The position numbers and the translations under genes were made by a program. 63,454 bases of DNA from Paramesorhizobium endophyticum (GTDB taxonomy: Bacteria > Pseudomonadota > Alphaproteobacteria > Rhizobiales > Rhizobiaceae). The notes below the pieces were generated by a model. The model saw nothing but the letters and a program-made list of their open reading frames with translations. It had not been told where the DNA came from and ran no database searches. Position 1 is the stretch's first letter, and each line of letters starts with the position of its first letter. The stretch covers positions 1-63,454 of the forward strand of contig NZ_BMHH01000022.1 in NCBI RefSeq assembly GCF_014640615.1, read 5' to 3'. Below are positions 10,035 through 18,382 of this stretch, piece after piece.

Positions 10035-10220
10035 AATGCCTGCCCCCGCAACCATTCTTGTCGAATAAACCCCGTTGCCCTCGCGACGGGGGTTTTTGTT
10101 GTCGTCATCCCCAAGCAGCATGATCGCGCCCAATTCGCCCACAAGCTCGATCTGCCGCTCTCCGGCCTCATCGGGAACGAGACGGATCGTGCCGATCAGC
10201 TGCGCAGCTTTGCGGCGCGG
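10035..10220 (-). pseudogene. C-terminal fragment of a second large serine recombinase, convergent
   Basis: On the minus strand, KAAQLIGTIRLVPDEAGE and RQIELVGELGAIMLLGD match the final domain of resolvase-family recombinases, followed by DDNKNPRREG and MVAGAGI, which are also usual tail motifs there. The catalytic and zinc-ribbon parts are absent. It faces the plus-strand recombinase and the two overlap around the terminator. This suggests two integrases or element ends meeting at one junction, followed by decay. Confidence 0.45.
10067..10097 (+). terminator. Rho-independent terminator
   Basis: CCCCGTTGC, the tetraloop CCTC, and GCGACGGGG form a 9-pair stem with one wobble, followed by TTTTT. 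It lies just beyond the likely true end of the recombinase gene. An AATAAA stretch on the left makes it weakly bidirectional. Confidence 0.75.
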
Positions 10221-10500
10221 AGACACAGGATGGCTGGATGGCCCGAAATGTCCCCATGGATATTCAACCGTCAGACCAGAGGGTGCATGCGCGAAAGACG
10301 GGAGAGCGCCCCTGTTGGAAGGAATTTCCACCGCCAGGACAGATTGTTTTCCACGTGCCCGCATTCACTGTCTGTGTCGCCATTGGGCAAGGGCGGGAAC
10401 TGATTGCGAAGGGAAGACGAGCACGTGGAAAAACGCTGCCGGGCGCGTCTTGAGCTCGAGGCAAGCTTGCCGCCGGACGAAGGGCGTCTCTACGGCTCTG

Positions 10501-11946
10501 TCATCCACGCACCGCGGCAATTCGGCGGCGTGCTGTCATAAAGACGTTCCGCATGGCGGCTGGACGCAGCAGCCATGTCGCCAGCAGGAAGATCGCGGAG
10601 CCTGCCGCGCCGCCCGCGACCAGCGTAACCAGAGGCGGCATGCCCTGCAGAGGTAGGATGGCGAGGCTGGCGGCGGCTCCGCTGGCGACGGCCACCGTCA
10701 GTGAAACGGCGATATCGCGCCAGGGAACGGGAACCGGCGTCAGCCGTCTGGAGATGAGGATTGAGGTGAGAAGCTCGCTCACCGCTCCTCCGGCCAGTGC
10801 AATCGCCGCGCCAAGCGCGACCATATGCGGAATGAGCAGGATCGACAGGCCGATGGTCGCGACCGATCCGAGCGATGTCGCGCCGATCAGCAGCCATGTC
10901 CGCTTATGTGCGTAGATGACGGTGCCGTAGACGAAATTCGTGAGGTTCGCGCACAGCACGGCAAAGGCAATCACGGGAAAGAGGAAGCCCAGTTCTCCGT
11001 GATAGCTTTGCGGCAGGAGAAGCCCGGTGATCGGCCCGTTGAGGGCAACAAGCATGGCGGCGACGGGCAGGCAGAGCTGCATCAGGAGGGCCATGATCTG
11101 AGACAGCAATTCGGCCGCCGCTGTCGCCCCTTTTTCATCGAAGCGGCTCATCACCTCGGGAAACGCGCCCATGTTGATGGCATTGCCGACCATGTCGATG
11201 GGCTGGCGGGCGAGCACATAGGCCGCGGCAAAAACGGCGACGGCGGCGGCGTTGTGATAGGCATTGAGGAACAGGCGCTCGGCGCTGTTGAGGCCGAAAC
11301 CCACCAGCGCCATGACGATGAGCGGTATGCCGAGCATGAAAAGCTCGCGTCCGGTGAAGCGTGGCGGACCCGTAACCACGTGCCGGGCCGCCACCGCAAA
11401 AGCAGTAATGCCGGCGATGAGCATGCCGGCGCTCGAACCCAGCGACACCACCAGGAAATTATCCGGAAACACCGTTATCGCTGCGATAGGCAGAATGAGT
11501 TGCAGCAGGGCGCGCAGGGATTCGACCAGCGAATAGGCCGAATGTCTCTGTTGCATCTGCAAGACGGTGAGGGCAAAACGCGCGACGGCGCCGACAACAA
11601 GATAAACGCAGACAGCTGTGGCGAATTCCTCCCAGCGCGCCGGGACGACAAAGAACGAAGCGACAGCCGAGATCACTAGCGCCAGCGCGGTCGTGCCGAT
11701 GAGTACTTTACCGGCGAGCGCGAGACTGCCGCGTGATATCTCGCCCTTGCCGCCAAGCCGCAAGAGGGCGATGCGCAGCCAGTTGGTCAGCGCCGTGTCC
11801 GTCATCTCGCCCACGGTGACCACGAGGGTCAACAGGCCGTATTCCTCCTGATTGAGGAGGCGGGTAACGATGACCAGCACCAGCAGCGCGGATATCCGCG
11901 TCAGGAGGATGGCCGGGCCGTAGATGAGGGTGGAGCGCAGAAGCAA
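10501..11946 (-). CDS. Polysaccharide flippase (Wzx/MATE-like)
   Basis: A 481-residue, highly hydrophobic protein with about 12-14 membrane segments spread over its length. The N-terminus (LLRSTLIYGPAILLTR ... VTRLLNQEEYGLL) is the typical first helix and loop of PST/MOP-superfamily oligosaccharide flippases. It should move an undecaprenyl-diphosphate-linked repeat unit across the inner membrane. The start is a TTG at 11946, the only one that keeps this first helix; no strong ribosome site is visible. It is the likely flippase of the 10-35 kb polysaccharide region, as distinct from ExoT at 36.7 kb. Confidence 0.88.
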   Translation of the reverse strand: MLLRSTLIYGPAILLTRISALLVLVIVTRLLNQEEYGLLTLVVTVGEMTDTALTNWLRIALLRLGGKGEISRGSLALAGKVLIGTTALALVISAVASFFVVPARWEEFATAVCVYLVVGAVARFALTVLQMQQRHSAYSLVESLRALLQLILPIAAITVFPDNFLVVSLGSSAGMLIAGITAFAVAARHVVTGPPRFTGRELFMLGIPLIVMALVGFGLNSAERLFLNAYHNAAAVAVFAAAYVLARQPIDMVGNAINMGAFPEVMSRFDEKGATAAAELLSQIMALLMQLCLPVAAMLVALNGPITGLLLPQSYHGELGFLFPVIAFAVLCANLTNFVYGTVIYAHKRTWLLIGATSLGSVATIGLSILLIPHMVALGAAIALAGGAVSELLTSILISRRLTPVPVPWRDIAVSLTVAVASGAAASLAILPLQGMPPLVTLVAGGAAGSAIFLLATWLLRPAAMRNVFMTARRRIAAVRG

Positions 11947-11993
11947 GGAGTGGACCCTGAGAAAGTGAAGGCTGTCGGGTACCCTGTCTAGCC

Positions 11994-12111
11994 GTCATTT
12001 TGAGACTTGTCCCGAGAATCTACCGCGGCCAGACATGCCTCCATGGGAATTGCTTATTTTTTCCTTGTGAGAGGTTCTCGGGACAAGCCCGAGAACGATG
12101 ATAAGATGACG
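11994..12111. repeat. Palindromic repeat, family A, copy 1 (intergenic)
   Basis: The outer arms CTTGTCCCGAGAATCTAC (12006-12023) and GTTCTCGGGACAAG (12074-12087) are inverted, with a spacer of about 50 bases, and GTCAT/ATGAC-like ends. The same arms occur inside the gene at 23.5-25.0 kb (copy 2). It separates the flippase and GH5 genes. Confidence 0.7.
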
Positions 12112-12124
12112 AGCTACGGCAATC

Positions 12125-13369
12125 CTACTGCTTGAGTCCCAAGGCCTTGAGCAGCGCATCGTCGGGCACTGCCGGTCCTGTGGGCTGGATCAGCGTCATG
12201 CCATAAGGATTGGAATATTCCCAGACCGACCAGGGAATATGGAATTGCTCCGCAAGCGTCCTGGCGGCGGTAATATAGCGCGACCGGTCGGCCTCCGGGG
12301 CGCCGCTGCGGCCATCCGCCGACATGAGGATCACGCCGAACTCGCCCATGAACAGCCTGCTGGCCGGAATGCCATGCTTGCTCGCCCAGGCCATCGCCTC
12401 GCCGAAACGGCTGCTCAGCTGGTTCGGCCCCCATTGGTCCTGGAAATATTCCGAGATGGCCGGTTGGGCCTCGGCCATGTTCGCCTGTTTTTCGCTCGCG
12501 CTTAACCCCGCATCGTCCATCTTTTTCAACAAGGCCGCGCTTACGCCTTCGGGGGTGCCGCAGGATGCCGGCCATGGGAAGCCGGACACGAAGCCGTTTG
12601 AACGGTCCGAGCGCTGATGGGTGAATGCATGGGGCTCATACATGTGGAAGCTGTAATAGATGTTCGGATCGTCGAAATCGGGCAGAAGGTCGGTGAGCCC
12701 GGTTATGCTTCCGCCGCAGGCGCCGGTCGCCACGATGGTGAGGTTGCGGCTTACAGAGCGGATATCGCGCACGGTATCGGTCATGATGCGCTGCCAGTCA
12801 TCAGTGCCGCCGGCATCGCACGGATAGTGGGCCGGTTCATTAAAAGGCTCGAACGCGACCTGGCCCGCGCCGGCCTCGACGAGCATGCGGGCCACGTCCT
12901 TCACCATGTCCCGGTAGCGGGCAATGCCCTCGCTGTCCGCCGGGCCGTTGATGAGGTCCATGGAATAGGCTGGAACCTGCGAATTGCTGTGCAGATTGAA
13001 CACGATTTTGAGGCCCGACGCGGTGACCTGCCCGACCGCATCGGACAGGACCTTAAGCGCCTCCTGCCGCTTCGCGCCCTGGCTGGCGAGCAGCGGGCCG
13101 GGATCGACGGTGAGGCGGATGAAGTCGAAGCCCATGGATTTGATCCGCTTGAACTCGTCGCCTTGCGGCCAGTCCGTAAGCGGCCTTCCCCCGGAGAGCC
13201 ATTCCTTCTGGCTCAGATATGGCGGCCAACGATAGGAGCCGTCCGGGTTGAGGGGCGACCAGTTCAGCCATTCGTGTACGCCAACGCCGCGATGCAGGGG
13301 AAGAGGCGCAGCCGCCGCGCCGGTGACCGCCAGGCATAGCGCCGCTGCAATAACCATTAATGCTTTCAC
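12125..13369 (-). CDS. Exported glycoside hydrolase family 5 (endoglucanase-like)
   Basis: From the GTG at 13369 (a GAGGAGA site about 8 bases upstream) the protein has 414 residues and a clean signal peptide, ALMVIAAALCLAVTGAAAA. The GH5 acid/base Glu is in FEPFNEP at about residue 178 and the nucleophile in FMGEFGV at about residue 343; the HMYEP segment carrying the family His lies between them. It should cut a beta-linked glucan or mannan in the periplasm or outside. A longer frame back to 13441 exists but would bury the signal peptide. Enzymes of this kind in biosynthetic clusters usually trim or release the polymer made by the cluster. Confidence 0.88.
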   Translation of the reverse strand: MKALMVIAAALCLAVTGAAAAPLPLHRGVGVHEWLNWSPLNPDGSYRWPPYLSQKEWLSGGRPLTDWPQGDEFKRIKSMGFDFIRLTVDPGPLLASQGAKRQEALKVLSDAVGQVTASGLKIVFNLHSNSQVPAYSMDLINGPADSEGIARYRDMVKDVARMLVEAGAGQVAFEPFNEPAHYPCDAGGTDDWQRIMTDTVRDIRSVSRNLTIVATGACGGSITGLTDLLPDFDDPNIYYSFHMYEPHAFTHQRSDRSNGFVSGFPWPASCGTPEGVSAALLKKMDDAGLSASEKQANMAEAQPAISEYFQDQWGPNQLSSRFGEAMAWASKHGIPASRLFMGEFGVILMSADGRSGAPEADRSRYITAARTLAEQFHIPWSVWEYSNPYGMTLIQPTGPAVPDDALLKALGLKQ

Positions 13370-13567
13370 ACCCAATCTCCTCAGTTCAGGACAATAACGT
13401 TTAGAGTATGGTCCTGGAAAGCCCGAGGAGGATAAGTTCATGCGGCTTAAATAAAAATCTGGGGCTCTGTTCTGATTTTGTTAGAACGAACCGGGCTTTA
13501 GGAAAGAGCCGTAGAAAAGATATCCCCGCAATGCGTTTATTGCGGGGTCGGGAGTTGGAGCGTTTCG

Positions 13568-15484
13568 ATGAAACTCGGCTGGTATATCAACCGATTGCGC
13601 AACATGGAGCCGGCCGAGATTATGCATCGGCTTGTCGAGCAGCAGCGCAGGACCGTCTCGAGATATCGCGGCGGCGGCTGGCGGCGCGTGTCGGCCCGCG
13701 CGCTCAATCCGGTTTTCCCGCAATGGCGCGAAGCTTTGCTCAAGGCGACCCCGGCCCAGAAGGAGGCCATAGAGATTGCCGCGCAAGCCGCGCTTGGAGG
13801 AAAGTTTTCGGCGCTCGGGCGCGATTGGCCCGCGCGCGATCCCGACGACCTCTATCCCGCTGATTTCTGGCGCCTCGATCCGGTGACGGGCACGCTCTGG
13901 CCGGGTGCTGAAGCCTATACGTTCGACATCGATTTCCGGCATTCCGCAGAGCGCGGCGACATCAAATATGTCTGGGAAGCGGGCCGGTTGCAATATCTGC
14001 CCGTGCTCGCCGCTTATCTCACCCTGACCGGCGACGAGCGGGCAAGACGCGCCATCGAGACTGCGATTGCGAGCTGGCATTCCGCCAATCCGCCCTTTCG
14101 CGGCGTCGCATGGGCTTCGGGCATCGAAGTGGCGCTGAGGGTTATCAGCCTCATCGTCACGCTTGATCTCGCGGGCGAAAAGATTGGCGGCGAGAGCCGG
14201 GGACAGTTCGCGCAAATCCTCGCCGCAAGCGCTTATTGGCTGGCGCGGTTCCCTTCCGCTTATTCGTCCGCCAACAACCATCTGGTAGCCGAGCTTGCGG
14301 GGGAGCATCTTGTTGGCCTTGCCTTCGGTGAGAAAGCGGAAGGCGCGCGCGCGGCATTGCTGGCCGAAACCCTCAAACAAATTCTGCCTGACGGGCTCGG
14401 TGCGGAACAAAGCCCGACCTATGGTGCGTTCACCGCCGAAATGATCCTGCTCTGCGCGGCAGCGGCAAAGGCGAAGGCGAAGGATGCCCCCTTTCCGCCT
14501 GATGTGACGGCGCGGCTCGCCGCCTTTGCCGATGCCGTGAACTGGCTGCCTGACAACGCCTCCTATGGCGATGACGACGAGGGCCGGGCCCTGACGCTCG
14601 GGAACGAGGGCGACTATACGGGCTCGATCGCCGCAGCCATATCAGGCTTTCTCAGCCAGACGGGTGCCATGCCGGAAGCGGGGGATTTCCGCTCGATCTT
14701 CTTCGGCGCGCCCGCCAAATCCCTGCCCAAACCTATGGGGCTCAAGACTTTCGACGATGGCGGCCTCTCCGTCTGGCGCGGGACCATCAATGGCCGGGAT
14801 GTCGAGATGATGTTCGACCACGGCCCGCTCGGCTATCTCTCCATCGCGGCGCATGGCCATGCGGATGCCCTGTCGCTCACGCTGTTCGTCGATGGCGAGC
14901 CGGTGCTTGTGGATCCGGGTACCTGGGCTTACGGCTCGGGCGGTGTGTGGCGCGACTGGTTCCGCTCCACCCCGGCGCACAACACGCTCAACATCGAGGG
15001 TAAAAGCCAGAGCATCATTTCGGGCAAGTTCAACTGGTCGCACAAGGCGGCGGCGGCCCTTGTGTGCGTCACGCCGGAGCCGGACTGGAGCCTTTGCGCC
15101 CGCCATGATGGCTATGAAGGGCGGTTCGGGGCCGTGCATCAGCGCACCCTGTCACGCCATCCAGAGGGCATTCTGGTGACCGACCAGCTTCTGGGGAAAG
15201 GGCAGGAGGCGGAAGTGGTGTTTCAATTGGCTGCGGGCATCGCAACGCGGACCGATGGAAATGTCGTCACATTGATGCGGAACGATGAGAAGCTGCTGGC
15301 CATCCGTTTTCCCGATCCTGCCATCGAAATCCGCGCGGGCGGCGACAAGCCGGGGGAGGGAGGCTGGGTTTCCCCGCGTTTCGGCGTCCGGCATCCGGCA
15401 GCGCGGATCGCCTGGCGCGGCACGGTCACCGAGGCAGGGAGCAATTTCGAGATCAGCCTGATCGCGCCGCAGGCCGCTGGGTAA
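13568..15484 (+). CDS. Heparinase II/III-like polysaccharide lyase family protein
   Basis: A 638-residue protein. The N-terminal (alpha/alpha) domain begins MKLGWYINRLRNMEPAEI, the usual opening for heparinase II/III-like proteins of capsule clusters. SAYSSANNHLVAELAGE is near residue 235. The C-terminal beta domain has SIAAHGHADALSLTLFVDG and VDPGTWAYGSG (about 427-460), with the conserved His and Tyr of the family. No signal peptide is visible, so secretion is uncertain. It probably cleaves or edits a uronic-acid polymer, which fits the ManNAcA genes downstream in the cluster; this link is inference. The start is ATG 13568 after a GGAG. Confidence 0.88.
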   Translation: MKLGWYINRLRNMEPAEIMHRLVEQQRRTVSRYRGGGWRRVSARALNPVFPQWREALLKATPAQKEAIEIAAQAALGGKFSALGRDWPARDPDDLYPADFWRLDPVTGTLWPGAEAYTFDIDFRHSAERGDIKYVWEAGRLQYLPVLAAYLTLTGDERARRAIETAIASWHSANPPFRGVAWASGIEVALRVISLIVTLDLAGEKIGGESRGQFAQILAASAYWLARFPSAYSSANNHLVAELAGEHLVGLAFGEKAEGARAALLAETLKQILPDGLGAEQSPTYGAFTAEMILLCAAAAKAKAKDAPFPPDVTARLAAFADAVNWLPDNASYGDDDEGRALTLGNEGDYTGSIAAAISGFLSQTGAMPEAGDFRSIFFGAPAKSLPKPMGLKTFDDGGLSVWRGTINGRDVEMMFDHGPLGYLSIAAHGHADALSLTLFVDGEPVLVDPGTWAYGSGGVWRDWFRSTPAHNTLNIEGKSQSIISGKFNWSHKAAAALVCVTPEPDWSLCARHDGYEGRFGAVHQRTLSRHPEGILVTDQLLGKGQEAEVVFQLAAGIATRTDGNVVTLMRNDEKLLAIRFPDPAIEIRAGGDKPGEGGWVSPRFGVRHPAARIAWRGTVTEAGSNFEISLIAPQAAG

Positions 15485-15591
15485 GCGCCGCACCGGACAG
15501 GCCAGCGATTAATCATAGGCAGACTTTTTGCAGGTTCGGGTAGGGCAGACCTGCTAGTGTCCGGCACGCAAACACGGGACGTATCCTCTTC

Positions 15592-16725
15592 ATGAATATG
15601 CATGCAATCGAAGCGATGGAAGGCGTGGATCGCCTGGAGATCGTCGAGTCGCCGGACCGCCTGGCGGCGGTCGAGGAGCCGTGGACGCGGCTGTGGCGTG
15701 AATGCGACGGCCTTATCTTCCAGAGCCATGGCTGGGTGTCCGCCTGGTGGAAAACATTGGGGCGCCCGGAGCAGACCGGGCTTCGCATCGGCCTTGCCTG
15801 GAAGGGGGACAGGCTTATCGCCGTCATTCCGCTGGCGATCACCCGGCGGAAGGGGCTGCGCTTTCTTGAATGGGCCGCAGCCGCCCATTCCGACTATTGC
15901 GATATTCTTTGCGCGCCGGAATGTCCGGATGCGGTGCTCGATGCACTGTGGGCCCGCTTATGCAAGGCTGGGGGATTCGACCTTGCCTTCATCAACCGGC
16001 TTTTGCCAGACGCAGCAGCGCGGCGGGTTTTTTCTCCCGGCAAGCGGACAGGCGTGAGGCTTCATCTCAATCACCGGCAGGAAATCAGCTACCGCATTGC
16101 CGGCGATTGGCAGAGCGGGGCGGCCTGGTTCAAGACCCGCTCCACGAACGCCCGCCAAAATCATCGCCGCAAACTGAAGATGCTGGAGAATGGCGGAGCC
16201 CTGCGCATCCGCCTGCTTGGGCCCGACGAGCCACTCGAACCTGTCCTCGACCGGCTGGTGGCGCTCAAGCGGCACTGGCTGGAGAAGAGCGGCCGCTCTT
16301 CCGAGCTTTTCGAGGGCGGGGGACCGGCGCTCAAGGCGTTGGTCGATGTGCTGGCGCGTGCGGGGATACTGCATCTGTTCGTGATCGAGCGTGACGGCAT
16401 CGTTGTCGCCGTTTCGGTCAATTTCGTCCAGCACAACACGATGATGGTCTGGATGCCGACTTACGATGCGGAATTCGCGCGTGCGTCCCCAGGACTGTTG
16501 CTGCTCTTCGAATATGTGCAATGGTCGATCGATCATGGTCTCGGCATGGTCGATCTGCTTTGCGGCGAAGAGGCGTATAAGGGCCGTGTTGCGACCCACA
16601 CCGTCACGTTGGAGACGCTCGTCGGCGCGCGCACGGCGAAGGGCTCGCTCGCGCTGCTCATGGACGGGCTGCGGCAGAAGCTGAGGCGGAAGGAGACGGA
16701 TGTTTCGGCAGAAGATGGGCAGTAG
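15592..16725 (+). CDS. BioF2/CelD-like GNAT-fold acyltransferase
   Basis: A 377-residue protein. The N-terminal half carries FQSHGWVSAWWKTLG, typical of CelD/BcsL-like proteins of polysaccharide clusters. The C-terminal half is a GNAT (acetyltransf_6/BioF2-like) fold with NARQNHRRKLKMLE and LLLLFEYVQWSIDHG. It presumably acylates a sugar or precursor using acyl-CoA in the cytoplasm; the acceptor is unknown. It lies 107 bases after the heparinase-like gene on the same strand, and is followed by a long inverted repeat that separates it from the convergent ligase gene. Confidence 0.75.
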   Translation: MNMHAIEAMEGVDRLEIVESPDRLAAVEEPWTRLWRECDGLIFQSHGWVSAWWKTLGRPEQTGLRIGLAWKGDRLIAVIPLAITRRKGLRFLEWAAAAHSDYCDILCAPECPDAVLDALWARLCKAGGFDLAFINRLLPDAAARRVFSPGKRTGVRLHLNHRQEISYRIAGDWQSGAAWFKTRSTNARQNHRRKLKMLENGGALRIRLLGPDEPLEPVLDRLVALKRHWLEKSGRSSELFEGGGPALKALVDVLARAGILHLFVIERDGIVVAVSVNFVQHNTMMVWMPTYDAEFARASPGLLLLFEYVQWSIDHGLGMVDLLCGEEAYKGRVATHTVTLETLVGARTAKGSLALLMDGLRQKLRRKETDVSAEDGQ

Positions 16726-16737
16726 GGCATAAGCGGC

Positions 16738-16940
16738 GCCAGGCACCCCCTCATCCGACCGCGCTTATGCGCGGCCACCTTCTCCCACAGGGGGAGAAGG
16801 CCGGCGCACTGCACTACCGCTTCCGCCAACCGCTAACGTTGCCAGTTGGGCAATAACCATCATGCCAGACACCTCCCTTCTCCTCTTGTGGGAAAAGGTG
16901 GCCGCGCGTAAGCGCGGTCGGATGAGGGGGTGCCTGGCAA
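16738..16940. repeat. Long inverted repeat (MITE-like), family C, copy 1
   Basis: Two arms of about 60 bases (16740-16800 and 16877-16938) are near-perfect inverted copies, starting AGGCACCCCCTCATCCGACC and containing CGCGCTTATGCGCG. The spacer is about 76 bases. It lies between two convergent genes. A shorter relative is at 41608-41670. Confidence 0.8.
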
Positions 16941-16981
16941 TTCCATTAAAAACAAAATCTGGCGCACACCAACCGGCTCGC

Positions 16982-18301
16982 TCAGTCCACCAGCCGTCTC
17001 ACCAGGGGCGCTTTTCCGCTCTTGGTGCGCGTCACGCTCTCGACGGTCTTGATCACAACATCAATGCTGGAGGGGATTTTCTGCCGGGCGTTGGCGAGAA
17101 TGGCGCTGGTGCTCCCCTCGCCGAAATCCTTCAGCGGGACGACATGGATTTCGATTTCGGCGAGGCTTTTCTGGATGATCTGCATCTGGGCGATGCCGGG
17201 AACGCCGCGCGGTATGTGGTTCATGCCGATGAGACGCCGCCCATCGGGTGACAGGACATAGTCCGTGCGCCGCCCTTCGATCCCCTGGAACGGAAGGAGA
17301 CCGAGCGTCACGGCGTCCAGTTCATCGGGGCTCAGCCCGCGAGGGAGCCTGGCCAGATCTCCGGTCCGGAAACGCACCAGCGGTTGCGCGGCGTTCCAGT
17401 ACGAGGTCCCGACGATCTCGTAAAGGCTCGACTCGTCCTCGTCATAGGCGGGTATGAGTTCGACCCGCCCATAGGCCGGAAGGAAATAATGCTCGTCGGG
17501 CCTGATGGCATAGGAAGCGCAGACGCGTTCCGCCTGGCCGTAAAAATCGATGACCGGCACCTGGAGAATGTCTGAAATTTCGCCGGATACGCCCGCATCG
17601 AGCACTTCCGACGAAGCAAGGACGAGTTTCAGCCCCGGAAGCCCGCCGTCTTTCAGCGCTGTCGCGCCCAGCCTTGCAAAGGCCTCCAGCGAGGAGGGAT
17701 AGACCCAGAGCATTTGCGGCTGGAACGACCGGATGGCTTCGATGAAGCTGCCTGATGTCGAAGCGTTCAGGTGAAAACTCGAACAGATGAGCTGGCGTCC
17801 ACCCTGCCGTACCCGCCAGTACGGCTCGCTCATGTCGTCGGGGCTTTTGACCATGTCGCCGCGCAAGATTGCCGTGCGCGCGGTCTTCATCTCCAGGCCG
17901 GACTGCCGCCGCACCAGATGGTCGAGCGCCGCCTGCTCGAAGACGACCGCTTCCAGCGAGCGCTTGAGCGCGACGGGAACTCCGGTCGTGCCGCCGGTCG
18001 AAGCGGCTGCGGGGGGAATGAGCGTCCGCGCCAGGCAGATGTGAGGGTTCTGGCTGAGCGTCTCCTTTTCGAGAAGGGGCCACTGATCGTAGCCGGTCAG
18101 CGCCGCCATGGTCCGCCCATAGGGCGTCTTGCGGGCTGTCGCGAGCGTCTGGTTGGTCAGCGCATCGCGCAACGTCCGCCGCTCGTCGAGCGCCATCTTC
18201 TCGGAGCGAAGGATGAGCTTCGTGAGATGCGCGTAGATGCCGGGCGTCCGGCGCACCAGATTCTCCGCGATCGAATTTTTCAGATATGCGGTGGCACCCA
18301 T
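16982..18301 (-). CDS. CapK/PaaK-type adenylate-forming protein (phenylacetate-CoA ligase family)
   Basis: A 439-residue protein. The phosphate-binding loop of the adenylate-forming family is seen as ASTGGTTGVPV at about residues 99-109, followed by DFYGQAERVCASYA (motif for adenine contact) and QPLVRFRTGDLARLP (the conserved YRTGD-type aspartate). It belongs to the PaaK/CapK branch that is common in capsule loci, where the acyl substrate is mostly unknown; CapK proteins are thought to activate an acid for transfer to a sugar or lipid. A second member is encoded at 28.5-29.9 kb. The acyltransferase gene opposite might use its product; this is inference. Confidence 0.82.
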   Translation of the reverse strand: MGATAYLKNSIAENLVRRTPGIYAHLTKLILRSEKMALDERRTLRDALTNQTLATARKTPYGRTMAALTGYDQWPLLEKETLSQNPHICLARTLIPPAAASTGGTTGVPVALKRSLEAVVFEQAALDHLVRRQSGLEMKTARTAILRGDMVKSPDDMSEPYWRVRQGGRQLICSSFHLNASTSGSFIEAIRSFQPQMLWVYPSSLEAFARLGATALKDGGLPGLKLVLASSEVLDAGVSGEISDILQVPVIDFYGQAERVCASYAIRPDEHYFLPAYGRVELIPAYDEDESSLYEIVGTSYWNAAQPLVRFRTGDLARLPRGLSPDELDAVTLGLLPFQGIEGRRTDYVLSPDGRRLIGMNHIPRGVPGIAQMQIIQKSLAEIEIHVVPLKDFGEGSTSAILANARQKIPSSIDVVIKTVESVTRTKSGKAPLVRRLVD

Positions 18302-18382
18302 CGCGGCTCCGTCATGGACCCATGACCGGACGCGGCGAAGGGCCTTGAATTCACCTCACGATTGCCGGAAATCAGGCCGAAG

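Larger units (their letters stand above)
8414..10403 (+). pseudogene. Large serine recombinase, frameshifted
   Basis: The frame from ATG 8414 (after GAGGAGA) reads the catalytic resolvase domain: ALYARYSSDNQ with the nucleophile Ser near residue 11, then SIEDQFRLC and EALDRISRDQADVA. At about 8774-8780 the frame breaks. GGCACGAAACGCC should read GGCACG-ATG-AACGCC, so two bases (TG) appear to be missing. The next frame restores MKTHRGLRGRVEKG, the Recombinase domain (PLGRAWGDTSIRGH), a zinc ribbon (LLTCGCCGGKIG ... YACLNHHRRGTCDN) and a coiled-coil tail. The frame then runs through a terminator at 10067-10097 to a stop at 10403, so the native C-terminus is probably near 10030. Such enzymes integrate phages and ICEs. 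As written it is inactive. Confidence 0.88.

Noticed and set aside
16800-16820. GCGCACTGCACTACC as a further TGC-NN-TGCA operator
   Set aside because: It lies inside a MITE-like element between two convergent genes, so it is not a promoter position; it shows the background rate of the motif.
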